DNA from: CAVQGZ01 sp963714455
GTDB lineage: Bacteria; Actinomycetota; Actinomycetes; Jiangellales; Jiangellaceae
Direction of reading: 5' to 3'
DNA: 64,000 nucleotides
Assembly (NCBI GenBank): GCA_963714455.1
Contig: CAVQON010000013.1
Location: forward strand, 62,001 to 126,000
The notes under the pieces are model-generated. The model ran no database searches and was not told where the DNA came from. It saw only the letters and a program-made list of their open reading frames with translations. Positions 1 to 7,649 of this stretch are shown here, one piece after another; the stretch's first letter is position 1, and each line of letters begins with the position of its first letter. A program made the position numbers and the translations under genes.

Positions 1-84
1 AGAGCGCTGGCCGCGCACCCAACCGCCCAAGGGGGACAGCGGCCGGGGTTCGGCGGCGACGCCCGAGTCCGTCGTGTCGGCCAT
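1..84 (-). CDS. N-terminus of an unidentified protein (runs off left edge)
   Basis: An ATG at 84 opens a minus-strand frame that stays open for 28 codons to the window edge and begins MADTTDSGVAAEPRPL. A TACGCT hexamer lies exactly 6 nt before the ATG, the same leaderless-promoter layout used by many genes in this window. The next gene starts divergently at 134. The visible residues form a polar, proline-containing leader with no recognisable domain, so the function is unknown and even the gene call is tentative. Confidence 0.35.
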   Translation of the reverse strand, partial: MADTTDSGVAAEPRPLSPLGGWVRGQRS

Positions 85-90
85 GGCCGC

Positions 91-96
91 AGCGTA
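91..96 (-). promoter_or_regulatory. -10 element TACGCT, leaderless promoter
   Basis: On the minus strand TACGCT is followed by 6 nt and the ATG at 84. A transcript initiating at the usual distance would start at the ATG itself. Inferred from spacing only. Confidence 0.35.
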
Positions 97-133
97 GAGC
101 GCGACGCAGCGGTGACCCCTAGGCTCGCGGCGC

Positions 134-853
134 ATGACGCTGACTGTGACCCTGGCCCCTGGCCTCGTCCGCATCCCGCTCGTGCCGGCGGACATGGTCA
201 ACGCGTACGCCTTCCGCGACCACGACGGTCAGGTCACGCTCGTCGACACCGGCACGAAGGGTTCACCACCGAGGATCGTTGCGGCCCTCGCCGAGATGGG
301 GTCGACGCCCGCGGACGTGACCCGCATCATCGTCACGCACTCCCACGCCGACCACGTCGGCGGCCTGCGCCGCGTCGTCGACGAGACGGGGGCGCCGGTG
401 TCGGCGCACGCCGACGACGCCGACGACATCGCGGCGGGCCGCGGGGCGCCTCTCGACCCGTCCTCGTGGTTCGGTCGGCTCCGCAGCCGTCAGTTCGGCT
501 CGCCGGCCGTGCCGGTCGACACCGTGCTGGCCGACGGCGACGAGCTGCCGGTCGCCGGTGGCCTGCGTGTGGTTCACACGCCTGGGCACACGCCGGGGCA
601 CGTGTCGTTGCTGCATCTGCCGTCGGGCACGTTGATCACCGGGGACGCGATCTGGAACATGAACGCCCGCCGGACGTGGCCGGTGATGGCGTTCTGCAGC
701 AGCGGGACGCTCACCAAGCAGACCGCGCACCGGCTCGGCGAGCTGGACTACTCGACGGCGGCCTTCATGCACGGGCCGGAGATCCGAGAGACCGGCCGAG
801 AGGCGATCCGCGACTTCTTGCGCCGCCCGCGCGGCTTTCGCATGTTCACGTAG
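134..853 (+). CDS. MBL-fold metallo-hydrolase
   Basis: This is a 239-aa soluble metallo-beta-lactamase-fold hydrolase. The metal-binding signature HSHADH is near residue 65, preceded by the LVDTG strand motif near residue 37. HTPGHTPGH lies near residue 155 and TGDAIW near residue 180, giving the expected order of zinc ligands. The length and the plain single-domain layout fit glyoxalase-II/quorum-lactonase-like hydrolases, but the substrate cannot be read from the sequence. The ATG at 134 is used because the fold begins immediately after it. The 3' end is 16 nt from the end of the convergent beta-CASP gene. Confidence 0.85.
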   Translation: MTLTVTLAPGLVRIPLVPADMVNAYAFRDHDGQVTLVDTGTKGSPPRIVAALAEMGSTPADVTRIIVTHSHADHVGGLRRVVDETGAPVSAHADDADDIAAGRGAPLDPSSWFGRLRSRQFGSPAVPVDTVLADGDELPVAGGLRVVHTPGHTPGHVSLLHLPSGTLITGDAIWNMNARRTWPVMAFCSSGTLTKQTAHRLGELDYSTAAFMHGPEIRETGREAIRDFLRRPRGFRMFT

Positions 854-869
854 CGGGCGCCCAGCGCGA

Positions 870-2264
870 CTACGGCAGGCGGACGATCTCGTCGTGCGCC
901 GGGACGACGGCCAGCCATCCGAGCTCGTCACGCACCCTGCTCGCGAGCGCGGACGCGGCGTCCGGCTCGCCGTGCACGACGTAGACGACCTGCGGCTCGT
1001 CGGGTCCGGACGCCAGCCACGCGATCAGGTCGTCGCTGTCGGCATGCACCGAGAACCCTTCGACGCTGACCACCTCGGCGCGCACCGGTACATAGCGCCC
1101 GTGCATCTTGACCTGCTCGGCACCGTCGCGCAGCGCACGTCCGCGCGTGCCCATCGCCTGGAACCCGACGAGCACGACGGTGTTGCGGGGGTCGGGCAGC
1201 AGATGCTTGAGGTGGTGCACCACCCGGCCACCGGACGCCATGCCGGAGGCGGAGACGATGATGCAGGGGAACCCAGGATCGTTGATCGCCATCGAGTCAC
1301 GTGCGTCGTGCACCTCGCGCAGGTCGCCTGGGTCGAACGCGGAGTCGAGCCCACCGAGGTGGGCCCGGATGTCGGCACTGTGCGCCGCGACCGCGCGCCG
1401 GTACACGTCCAGGGCACCCAGCGCCATCGGGCTGTCGGCGAAGACCGGCACGCGTGGGATGCGTCCCTGCGCCATGAGTCGACGCAGCGTCATGAGCACG
1501 ATCTCGGTGCGGTCGACGGCGAAGGCCGGGATCACCGCCACTCCGCCACGCCCCAACGTGCGGGTCAGCGCGTCGGCCAAGGTTGCCTCAGGGTCGTCGT
1601 GGTGGTGGCGGTTGCCGTAGGTCGACTCCACGAGCACCACGTCGGCGCCGGGGCGGGGAGCCGGCGCGGTCAGCAGGGGGTGGGTGTCTCGGCCGAGGTC
1701 GCCGCTCACGACGACCCGTACGCCGCCCAACGTCACCTGCGCGGCAGCGGACCCCAGGATGTGTCCGGCCGGGACGAGGGTCACCGTCGCAGCGGCGCCG
1801 CCCGTGCTTGCCGTGACCTCCCGCGGCTCGCCGAACGGCACCGGCTGCATCAGCGGCAGCAGGCGCTCGACGTCGGCCGTCGTGTAGAGAGGCTGCGGCG
1901 ACCGGTGGCGTGACCAGCCCCCCTTGGCGGCGTACGCCGCATCCTCCTCCTGCAGCGCCGCGCTGTCGCGCAGCACCAGCGTGGCCAGGTCGAGTGTGGA
2001 GTCCGTGGCCAGCACCGGACAGTCCAACCCCTGACGTGCCAGAGCGGGCAGGTAGCCGCAGTGGTCGAGATGAGCGTGGGTGAGCACCACCGCGTCGATG
2101 TCGGCAGGCGCGAAGCCGAACGGATCCCAGTTGCGCCGCCGCAGTGCCTTGAGCCCTTGGAAGAGGCCGGCGTCGACCAGCACCGCGACGCCGTCGGCCT
2201 GCAGCAGAAACTTGCTGCCGGTGACGGTGCCGGCCCCACCCATGAACTGAAGCGTCGCGCTCAC
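870..2264 (-). CDS. MBL-fold/beta-CASP RNA-processing exonuclease-like protein
   Basis: This is a member of the YSH1/CPSF-73-like branch of the metallo-beta-lactamase superfamily, about 464 aa. The start MGGAGTVTGSK and LTHAHLDHCGYLP (HxHxDH) are the first metal motifs. The beta-CASP insertion carries DLGRD, ESTYGNR and VSASGMASGGR, and the C-terminal part carries GFQAMGTRGR and SVEGFSVHAD. Family knowledge predicts a Zn-dependent endo/exoribonuclease acting on RNA in the cytoplasm. A GTG at 2264 (protein start VSATLQFMGG) is preferred over the longer frame opening at 2300 because the conserved fold begins there. It is distinct from the RNase J type. Confidence 0.85.
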   Translation of the reverse strand: MSATLQFMGGAGTVTGSKFLLQADGVAVLVDAGLFQGLKALRRRNWDPFGFAPADIDAVVLTHAHLDHCGYLPALARQGLDCPVLATDSTLDLATLVLRDSAALQEEDAAYAAKGGWSRHRSPQPLYTTADVERLLPLMQPVPFGEPREVTASTGGAAATVTLVPAGHILGSAAAQVTLGGVRVVVSGDLGRDTHPLLTAPAPRPGADVVLVESTYGNRHHHDDPEATLADALTRTLGRGGVAVIPAFAVDRTEIVLMTLRRLMAQGRIPRVPVFADSPMALGALDVYRRAVAAHSADIRAHLGGLDSAFDPGDLREVHDARDSMAINDPGFPCIIVSASGMASGGRVVHHLKHLLPDPRNTVVLVGFQAMGTRGRALRDGAEQVKMHGRYVPVRAEVVSVEGFSVHADSDDLIAWLASGPDEPQVVYVVHGEPDAASALASRVRDELGWLAVVPAHDEIVRLP

Positions 2265-2317
2265 TCCTGACTGTCTGCTCGCACCTGCGCCGCGGGGCAA
2301 GGGCCTTCTGGTCCGCC

Positions 2318-2323
2318 TACGCT
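2318..2323 (+). promoter_or_regulatory. -10 element TACGCT, leaderless promoter
   Basis: TACGCT is followed by 6 nt and the ATG at 2330. There is no ribosome-binding sequence in between, which supports a leaderless transcript for the small membrane protein. Confidence 0.4.
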
Positions 2324-2329
2324 GGGCGC

Positions 2330-2605
2330 ATGATCATCGACATCCTGGGCTTCTTGGTCTTCGGCTTGGTCGTCGGCGCGCTCGCCCGGCTGCTCAAGCC
2401 CGGCAAGGACGCGCTGAGCCTGCCGATGACCCTCGGCCTCGGCGTCGTCGGGTCGATCGTGGGCGGTCTCGTCGCCAGCCTGCTCGGTACCGGCAACGTC
2501 TTCGAGCTGAACGTGCTCGGCGCGATCGTGGCCGTCGTGGCGGCGATCGTGCTGCTCGTCGTCGCCGAAGGGCGTGCGGGCGGCCAGAAGTCGATCCGCT
2601 CCTAG
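2330..2605 (+). CDS. GlsB/YeaQ/YmgE-family stress-response membrane protein
   Basis: This 91-aa protein is almost entirely hydrophobic. Three membrane segments are visible, roughly at residues 2-20, 32-53 and 62-80, separated by a short basic loop (RLLKPGKD) and a glycine-rich turn (GVVGSIVGG). That glycine-zipper-like pattern, the size and the start are typical of the transglycosylase-associated family (GlsB/YeaQ/YmgE), which is linked to general stress but has no proven enzymatic activity. A TAnnnT element 6 nt before the ATG suggests a leaderless mRNA. It is divergent from the beta-CASP gene, so the two may share a control region. Confidence 0.85.
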   Translation: MIIDILGFLVFGLVVGALARLLKPGKDALSLPMTLGLGVVGSIVGGLVASLLGTGNVFELNVLGAIVAVVAAIVLLVVAEGRAGGQKSIRS

Positions 2606-2618
2606 CCTGGCAGGTCGG

Positions 2619-3449
2619 TCAGCCCCGCTCCAGCAGCTGCATGCCGGTGCGGCGCGCCGTCATCGCCATCCGGCTGAGGGCCTGATGCGTGGACGCCTGC
2701 GCCGGCAGCCGCGCCGGCTGAAGCGCCAGCAGGTGGTCGAGCAGCCACGATGTCTCGGTGAACCCACACTCGGCGAGGGCGCCCATCGCCCGCTGGCTGC
2801 GCTCCCCGGTCGTCAGGGCACCGAGCGCCTCGACCATCTGCTGGTGGCTGGCCCGTAGCCCCGTCGCCGGGTCGGCGGCCAGCTCGTCCATCAAGGACGA
2901 TGCAGTGAGCAGACGGGCGCCCAGCGCGCTGGTGAGCGACTCCATCGCCAACGAGTGACGGCGTACCCACACGTCGTCCCCCGCTGCGGCAGCGCCCTGG
3001 CCACGTTCGAGGGAGTCGAGCAGCGCCTGCGCCAGACCGGCGGCCCGGCCGAGGCTGCCGACCAGCGCGGACAGCTCGGGTTCTGCCTCCGCCGTGGCCG
3101 GGTCGAGCCGCACGGGCATGGGGGAGACCACGGGCGCTTGCGCGAAGTCGTCCTGCGCCGGGGCGCGCCAGACACTTTCCAGCAACGAGCCGAGCCACAT
3201 CGACAGCCCGCCGACGGTGGCGATGGCCGAACCGCCGACCGCGACGCCCGCGCCGCCTCCGGTCCAGGCAACACCCCCGCCGGCCAGCACGGTGGCACCG
3301 CCGATCACGACGAGCACCTCGCCGCCCGTGCGCAGTGACGAGTGGATCTTGCCGGCCTCCCACTTGAGCCGTGACTGAAGGTCGTCGGACGTACCGAACG
3401 TTCCGGTGTCGTCCTCGTTGTCCACCCAGACGATGATCTCGACAGCCAC
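2619..3449 (-). CDS. Uncharacterised membrane-associated protein
   Basis: This protein of about 276 aa has no family I recognise. After a short polar N-terminus (roughly 45 residues, acidic DNEDDTG) comes one long glycine/alanine-rich hydrophobic stretch, about residues 45-90, that could span or dip into the membrane twice. The remaining 180 residues are predicted helical, alanine- and leucine-rich, with little charge patterning. A GTG at 3449 is preceded by GAGAGG at a good distance and follows an upstream region that does not look coding, so the much longer open frame reaching 4208 is rejected. It ends 13 nt from the preceding convergent gene. Confidence 0.6.
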   Translation of the reverse strand: MAVEIIVWVDNEDDTGTFGTSDDLQSRLKWEAGKIHSSLRTGGEVLVVIGGATVLAGGGVAWTGGGAGVAVGGSAIATVGGLSMWLGSLLESVWRAPAQDDFAQAPVVSPMPVRLDPATAEAEPELSALVGSLGRAAGLAQALLDSLERGQGAAAAGDDVWVRRHSLAMESLTSALGARLLTASSLMDELAADPATGLRASHQQMVEALGALTTGERSQRAMGALAECGFTETSWLLDHLLALQPARLPAQASTHQALSRMAMTARRTGMQLLERG

Positions 3450-3584
3450 GATGGTGGTCCTCTCCGTCTCGCGAGCAGCGCCGGTGCGACAGTACGCGTC
3501 GGGGCCGCCTGCCGATCTCAGTCGAAAGCCTCTCGTCCGGCTGCCGGAATCCCTACGGTGGACGTGAGCCGAAGGGGTGGATGG

Positions 3585-6077
3585 ATGAAGATCGTTGTCG
3601 TCGGGGGTGTCGCTGCTGGCATGTCGTGCGCGGCCCGAGCGCGTCGGCTGGACGAGTTCGCCGAGATCGTGGTGTTCGAGCGTGCGCGCCACGTGTCGTT
3701 CGCGAACTGCGGTCTGCCGTACCACATCGGTGAGGTGATCGCCGATCGCGACCGGTTGCTGCTGCAGACCCCGGAGAGCCTGGACGAGTCCTTGGCCCTC
3801 GACGTGCGGACGGGTCACGACGTGATCGCCCTTGATGCCGAGGCCAAGACCGTCACGGTGCGCAACCTCGACACCGGCGACGAGATCGTCGAGTCGTACG
3901 ACGCAGCCGCGCTGTGCCCGGGTGCCGCGCCGTTCATCCCCCCGCTGCCCGGCGTGGACCACCCCAGGATCCACGTGCTTCGGCGCATCGGGGACATGGA
4001 CGCCATCAAGGCCTTGGTGGACGGAACCGAGTCCCGCCCGCCCGCGAAGCACGCCGTCGTGATCGGCGCCGGCTACATCGGGCTGGAGGTCGCCGAGAAC
4101 CTGCACCACCGCGGCGTGCAGACCGTGATCGTGGAGATGGCCGACCAGATCATCCCCCCGCTGGACCGCGAGCTCACCACGCAGATGGAGGGCTACATCC
4201 GCCAGCACGGCATCGAGCTACAGCTCGGCACCACGGCGGCGGCGTTCGGCGAGACCCCGGACGGGCGGGTTCGGGTCGAGCTGGCGAACAACCACTTCGT
4301 CGAGACAGACCTGGTCGTGCTGGCCGCTGGTGTTCGCCCGAGCACCGAGCTCGCCGCGGCGGCCGGGGTCGAGCTCGGGCCACGCGGTGGCATCAAGGTC
4401 GACGAGCACATGCGCACGAACCTGCCCGACGTCTACGCCGCCGGAGACGCCGTCGAGGTCGAGCACCTGATCCTCCCCGGCCCGTACCTCGTGCCGCTGG
4501 CCGGCCCGGCCAACCGGCAGGGCCGCGTCGCCGCGGAGAACATCTGCGGGCGCGACACCACCTGGGGGCAGGTGCAGGGCACGTCCATCGTGAAGATGTT
4601 CGACATGGTCGCCGGTGGCACCGGCGCCAACCAGAAGCAGCTGACCGCGGCAGGGATCCCGTTCGAGCGGGTGCAGGTGCATCCGTCCGGTCACGCCGGC
4701 TACTACCCGGGCACGGCGAAGATGCACCTGAAGGTGCTGTTCGAGCCGGGCACAGGACGGCTGCTCGGGGCCGGCTGCGTCGGGTTCGACGGCGTGGACA
4801 AGCGCATCGACGTCCTTGCGACGGCGATCAAGGCGGGAATGACGGTCTTCGACCTTCAAGACCTCGAGCTCGCCTACGCCCCGCCGTTCGGCTCGGCGAA
4901 AGACCCGATCAACATGGCGGGCTTCGTCGGGGCGAACCTGCTCAAGGGCGACGTGCACCTCTGGTACCCGAGCGAGTACCCGGGGGCCACCGAGGGGGCG
5001 CGCATCATCGACGTGCGCGGCCCGACGGAGTTCGCCATCTGGCACCTGCCCGGTGCCGAGAACGTCCCGCTGCCCACCATCCGTGAGCAGTGTGAGGACT
5101 GGGACCGCGGCGTGCCGTTGCGCGTGTACTGCGCGGTCGGGTTCCGGTCCTACCTCGCCTACCGAGCGCTGGTGCAGCGCGGCTTCACCGACGTCAAGAT
5201 GCTCTCCGGCGGCATGAACACCTTCCGGGCCTTCCACGACGTCGCGCTCGAGGACGAGGTCGACTCGTTCGAGCCGGTCGTCAACTACGCCGAAGCGGTG
5301 ACCGGGGCCAACACTGGCAAGGGGGCCCCCGTGGTGGTCGCGGCGACAGGGGTGAGCGTCGACCTGGACTGCACCGGACTGGCCTGCCCGGGACCGATCA
5401 TGAAGCTGCAGGAGAAGATCGACTCGCTGAACCCCGGCGACGAGGTGCTCGTGCACGTCTCCGACCCCGGGTTCCGCCTGGACGCGCCCGCCTGGGCGGC
5501 CACCAACGGGCACGAGATGCTCGACATCGTGCCCGAGGGTCCGGGCTACGCGGCGACGTTCCGCAAGGGCGGTGGCTTGGCCGAGGGTTCGGCCGCTGCG
5601 CGCATCAGGGAGAAGAAGACGCTCATCGTGTTCTCCGGGGACTTCGACCGGGTGCTCGCCGCGTTCATCCTCGCCAACGGGTCGGTGGCGATGGGCGACG
5701 AGGTGTCGATGTTCTTCACGTTCTGGGGGCTCAACGCATTGCGGCGCAACGACCCGCCGGAGCGGGAGCGTTCGGCGATGGACCGTGCCTTCGCGGCGAT
5801 GATGCCGTCCGGGCCGGACAAGATGCCGCTGTCGACGATGAACATGCTCGGCGGGGGACCGGCCATGATCAAACGCATCATGAAGGACCACAACGTGCCC
5901 AGCCTGCCCGAGCTGATCGTCTCGGCCCGCGACGGCGGAGTGCGCCTCGTGGCCTGCACGATGACGATGGACCTGCTCGGCATCGCCGCGGACGACCTGA
6001 TCGAGGGCGTCGAGCTGGGCGGGGTCGCGATGATGTACGGGGAGTCGAACGAGTCGAACGGTCAGTTCTTCATCTAG
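3585..6077 (+). CDS. FAD-dependent CoA-disulfide-reductase-like protein fused to rhodanese, TusA and DsrE domains
   Basis: This 830-aa fusion joins four sulfur-handling modules. Residues 1-450 are a pyridine nucleotide-disulfide oxidoreductase with the FAD motif GGVAAGMSCAAR, the redox-active Cys42 in SFANCGLPYHIG, the NAD motif GAGYIGLE and the second FAD motif AAGDA. Residues about 460-555 are a rhodanese domain with Cys516 in YCAVGFRSY. Residues about 590-660 are a TusA domain with Cys601 in the CPGP signature. Residues about 680-830 are a DsrE-like domain with a Cys at 791. Family knowledge suggests relay of sulfane sulfur or reduction of CoA persulfides in the cytoplasm. The ATG at 3585 has GAAGGGG upstream. 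All four catalytic cysteines are present, so it should be active. Confidence 0.9.
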   Translation: MKIVVVGGVAAGMSCAARARRLDEFAEIVVFERARHVSFANCGLPYHIGEVIADRDRLLLQTPESLDESLALDVRTGHDVIALDAEAKTVTVRNLDTGDEIVESYDAAALCPGAAPFIPPLPGVDHPRIHVLRRIGDMDAIKALVDGTESRPPAKHAVVIGAGYIGLEVAENLHHRGVQTVIVEMADQIIPPLDRELTTQMEGYIRQHGIELQLGTTAAAFGETPDGRVRVELANNHFVETDLVVLAAGVRPSTELAAAAGVELGPRGGIKVDEHMRTNLPDVYAAGDAVEVEHLILPGPYLVPLAGPANRQGRVAAENICGRDTTWGQVQGTSIVKMFDMVAGGTGANQKQLTAAGIPFERVQVHPSGHAGYYPGTAKMHLKVLFEPGTGRLLGAGCVGFDGVDKRIDVLATAIKAGMTVFDLQDLELAYAPPFGSAKDPINMAGFVGANLLKGDVHLWYPSEYPGATEGARIIDVRGPTEFAIWHLPGAENVPLPTIREQCEDWDRGVPLRVYCAVGFRSYLAYRALVQRGFTDVKMLSGGMNTFRAFHDVALEDEVDSFEPVVNYAEAVTGANTGKGAPVVVAATGVSVDLDCTGLACPGPIMKLQEKIDSLNPGDEVLVHVSDPGFRLDAPAWAATNGHEMLDIVPEGPGYAATFRKGGGLAEGSAAARIREKKTLIVFSGDFDRVLAAFILANGSVAMGDEVSMFFTFWGLNALRRNDPPERERSAMDRAFAAMMPSGPDKMPLSTMNMLGGGPAMIKRIMKDHNVPSLPELIVSARDGGVRLVACTMTMDLLGIAADDLIEGVELGGVAMMYGESNESNGQFFI

Positions 6078-6297
6078 GGCTCAGATCACGATGCGCTGCG
6101 GCGCTGTAGCCACGTCTCCGGTGTTGGGTCTGCTCGACGGTTGTGTCGTCGTGCTGGTGCCAGAAGAGCTCTCCGCGCACCTTGACGACGCGTACGTCGT
6201 GGCCGTTGAGCTCCGCGACCCTCCGCGGCGTCCAGTGGTCATCGAACTGGCCGAGCTTCTCGGCAAGGTTCACGGCATGCGGGGAGCTGCTCGTCAT
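6070..6297 (-). pseudogene. Cupin-domain gene with internal deletion and frameshift
   Basis: The frame from the ATG at 6297 begins like a small bacterial cupin (VNLAEKL, FDDHWTPRRVAELNGHDV, VKVRGELFWHQHDD), covering the first ~45 residues including the first metal-binding histidines. It then leaves the family. In the neighbouring minus frame ending at 6081 the sequence NTGDVATAPQRIVI matches the usual C-terminal tail of the same family. About 50 middle residues, including the second cupin motif, are therefore missing and the two ends are out of frame. The product cannot form a complete barrel. It overlaps the end of the sulfur-transfer gene by 8 nt. Confidence 0.7.
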
Positions 6298-6352
6298 GCC
6301 GCGAGAGTAGTTCTGTGAGCCGCGGGGCGGTCGACACGCATCCTGTCGGCGC

Positions 6353-6859
6353 CTAGGGCGACTGCAACGCCTTGGCGTAGGCGCGGACCTGCTTGCGGGC
6401 CCAGTCGTAGTGGCTGGTCGTGGCCGACGTGGCGTAGCTGCCCACCGACGTGCTGCCTGTCCACTCGAACCGCTTCTTGGTGAACAGGTCGTCGTGGCTG
6501 TAGCTCGCGACGACGTCTCGGATGCGGGCGTGGGACGCGGTCAGGCGCGCAGCGACGTCGTCCCAGGAATCGTCGCGGGTGCGTAGCCAGATCTGCTCGT
6601 TCAGCTGCGGCGTCTGCTTCCACGTGAGGCCCGGCGCGGGCATCGGGGGCTTCCCGCCTGCTCGACCGACAGCCTCCCACGCCAGGAACATCTCGTGCCA
6701 GGCGTCGAGATGGGCAAGCAGGTCTTTGACCGTCCAGTCGCCGCAGGCCTGACCGCGCTGCCGGTCGGGCCCTGGGACTGTCTCGACGGAGCGCCAGAGA
6801 GCCTCGAAGTCGCTGTCGATGCGCGCCAGCAGCTCGTCTCTTGTTGCCGGTCTGCCCAT
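6353..6859 (-). CDS. ClbS/DfsB-family DinB-like four-helix protein
   Basis: This 168-aa cytoplasmic protein begins GRPATRDELLARIDSDF and carries the family pattern CGDWTVKDLLAHLDAWHEMFLAW, followed by MPAPGLTWKQTPQLNEQIW and a C-terminal HYDWARKQVRAY. These place it in the ClbS/DfsB (DUF1706) branch of DinB-like helical bundles, which includes colibactin self-protection proteins. For most members the substrate is unknown. The ATG at 6859 gives the standard family length. It is transcribed divergently from the acetyltransferase that starts at 6908, leaving 48 nt for both promoters. Confidence 0.8.
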   Translation of the reverse strand: MGRPATRDELLARIDSDFEALWRSVETVPGPDRQRGQACGDWTVKDLLAHLDAWHEMFLAWEAVGRAGGKPPMPAPGLTWKQTPQLNEQIWLRTRDDSWDDVAARLTASHARIRDVVASYSHDDLFTKKRFEWTGSTSVGSYATSATTSHYDWARKQVRAYAKALQSP

Positions 6860-6893
6860 GGCCCAGACGGTGGTGGTCGGGCGGGGGTGTCGG

Positions 6894-6899
6894 TAGCGT
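6894..6899 (+). promoter_or_regulatory. -10 element TAGCGT
   Basis: TAGCGT stands 8 nt before the ATG at 6908 and no Shine-Dalgarno sequence intervenes, so a nearly leaderless mRNA is likely. Confidence 0.3.
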
Positions 6900-6907
6900 C
6901 CTTGGTC

Positions 6908-7561
6908 ATGCCGTCTGGACCGATCGACCCCGCCGAGGTCGCGTCTGCTGAGATCGTCTCGGTGCGACCGGGCGAGCACGCGTCGGTCGGTGTGATGCTC
7001 GCGAGAGCGTTCGCCGCCGACCCGCTGTGGTTCGCACTCTGGCCTGACGAAGAACACCGCGACGCCGCTCTGACGGGGATGCTCAGCGCGCTCACTCGCA
7101 CCACGATCGCTGCTGGTGGGTACGTGCGGGCCATCGGCGGGGGAGTCGGCGTGGCTCTGTGGACGCCACCCGGCGTCGAGCTGAACGCGTGGGCACTCAT
7201 TCGGGCGCGGCTGGCGCTGCCCCGCTCCGTGATGCGGTTGCCCCGGTCGGAGATGCGCACACTGCTCGCCGTCGTCGACCACATGGAGAAGCGCCGCAAG
7301 GCGCTCGTTCCCGACCCGCACTGGTACCTGCAGTGCATCGGCGTCGATCCGACGCGACAGGGCGCGGGGCTGGGCGCCGCGTTGGTGCGCGAGGGCCTTG
7401 CGCGGGCCTCTCATGACGGGGTCGCTGCCTATCTGGAGACCGAGACCGAGTTCAACGTGGCGTTCTACAAGCACCTCGGGTTCTCCGTCCTCGAGAAGCA
7501 TCGTCTGGACGAGCTCGGCGTGCCTGTGTGGCTGATGTCGAAGCCGCCCTTCCCGGCCTGA
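6908..7561 (+). CDS. GNAT-family N-acetyltransferase
   Basis: This 217-aa protein has the GNAT fold. The acetyl-CoA pyrophosphate-binding segment is IGVDPTRQGAGLGAALV (Q/RxxGxG/A), followed by the helix-strand pattern YLETETEFNVAFYKHLGFSV typical of motif B. The N-terminal half (FAADPLWFALWPDEEHR, then AIGGGVGVALWTPPG) resembles actinobacterial acetyltransferases encoded with biosynthetic or stress genes. The acceptor substrate is unknown. The ATG at 6908 is chosen because the upstream part of the open frame is antisense to the DinB-like gene. Confidence 0.8.
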   Translation: MPSGPIDPAEVASAEIVSVRPGEHASVGVMLARAFAADPLWFALWPDEEHRDAALTGMLSALTRTTIAAGGYVRAIGGGVGVALWTPPGVELNAWALIRARLALPRSVMRLPRSEMRTLLAVVDHMEKRRKALVPDPHWYLQCIGVDPTRQGAGLGAALVREGLARASHDGVAAYLETETEFNVAFYKHLGFSVLEKHRLDELGVPVWLMSKPPFPA

Positions 7562-7602
7562 TGGCGAAGCCACCCGATCCGACCCGATGGCGAAGCCACC
7601 CG
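7560..7602. repeat. Two 17-bp direct repeats just after the acetyltransferase
   Basis: GATGGCGAAGCCACCCG occurs at 7560-7576 and again at 7586-7602, a 26-bp period that begins at the stop codon. It looks like a small tandem duplication of the gene end. No function is evident. Confidence 0.7.
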
Positions 7603-7649
7603 TCGTGAAGTCGCGCCCGTCCTCGACACTCGAACCGGTTCCCGCTGCC

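Noticed and set aside
3450..4208. N-terminal extension of the membrane-associated protein at 2619-3449
   Set aside because: The extension runs antisense through the FAD domain of the neighbouring gene. A GTG at 3449 with a ribosome-binding site is the better start.
4218..4400. Possible additional SOS-like palindromes in coding regions
   Set aside because: Several TCGAAC half-sites occur in this GC-rich DNA, but only those at 9059 and 25831 have both halves at the right distance and lie at a gene start.
4218..5891. Long minus-strand open frame opposite the sulfur-transfer gene
   Set aside because: It is antisense to a gene with clear domains in the right order and its translation is rich in Arg, His and Gly without any motif. 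The length results from high GC.
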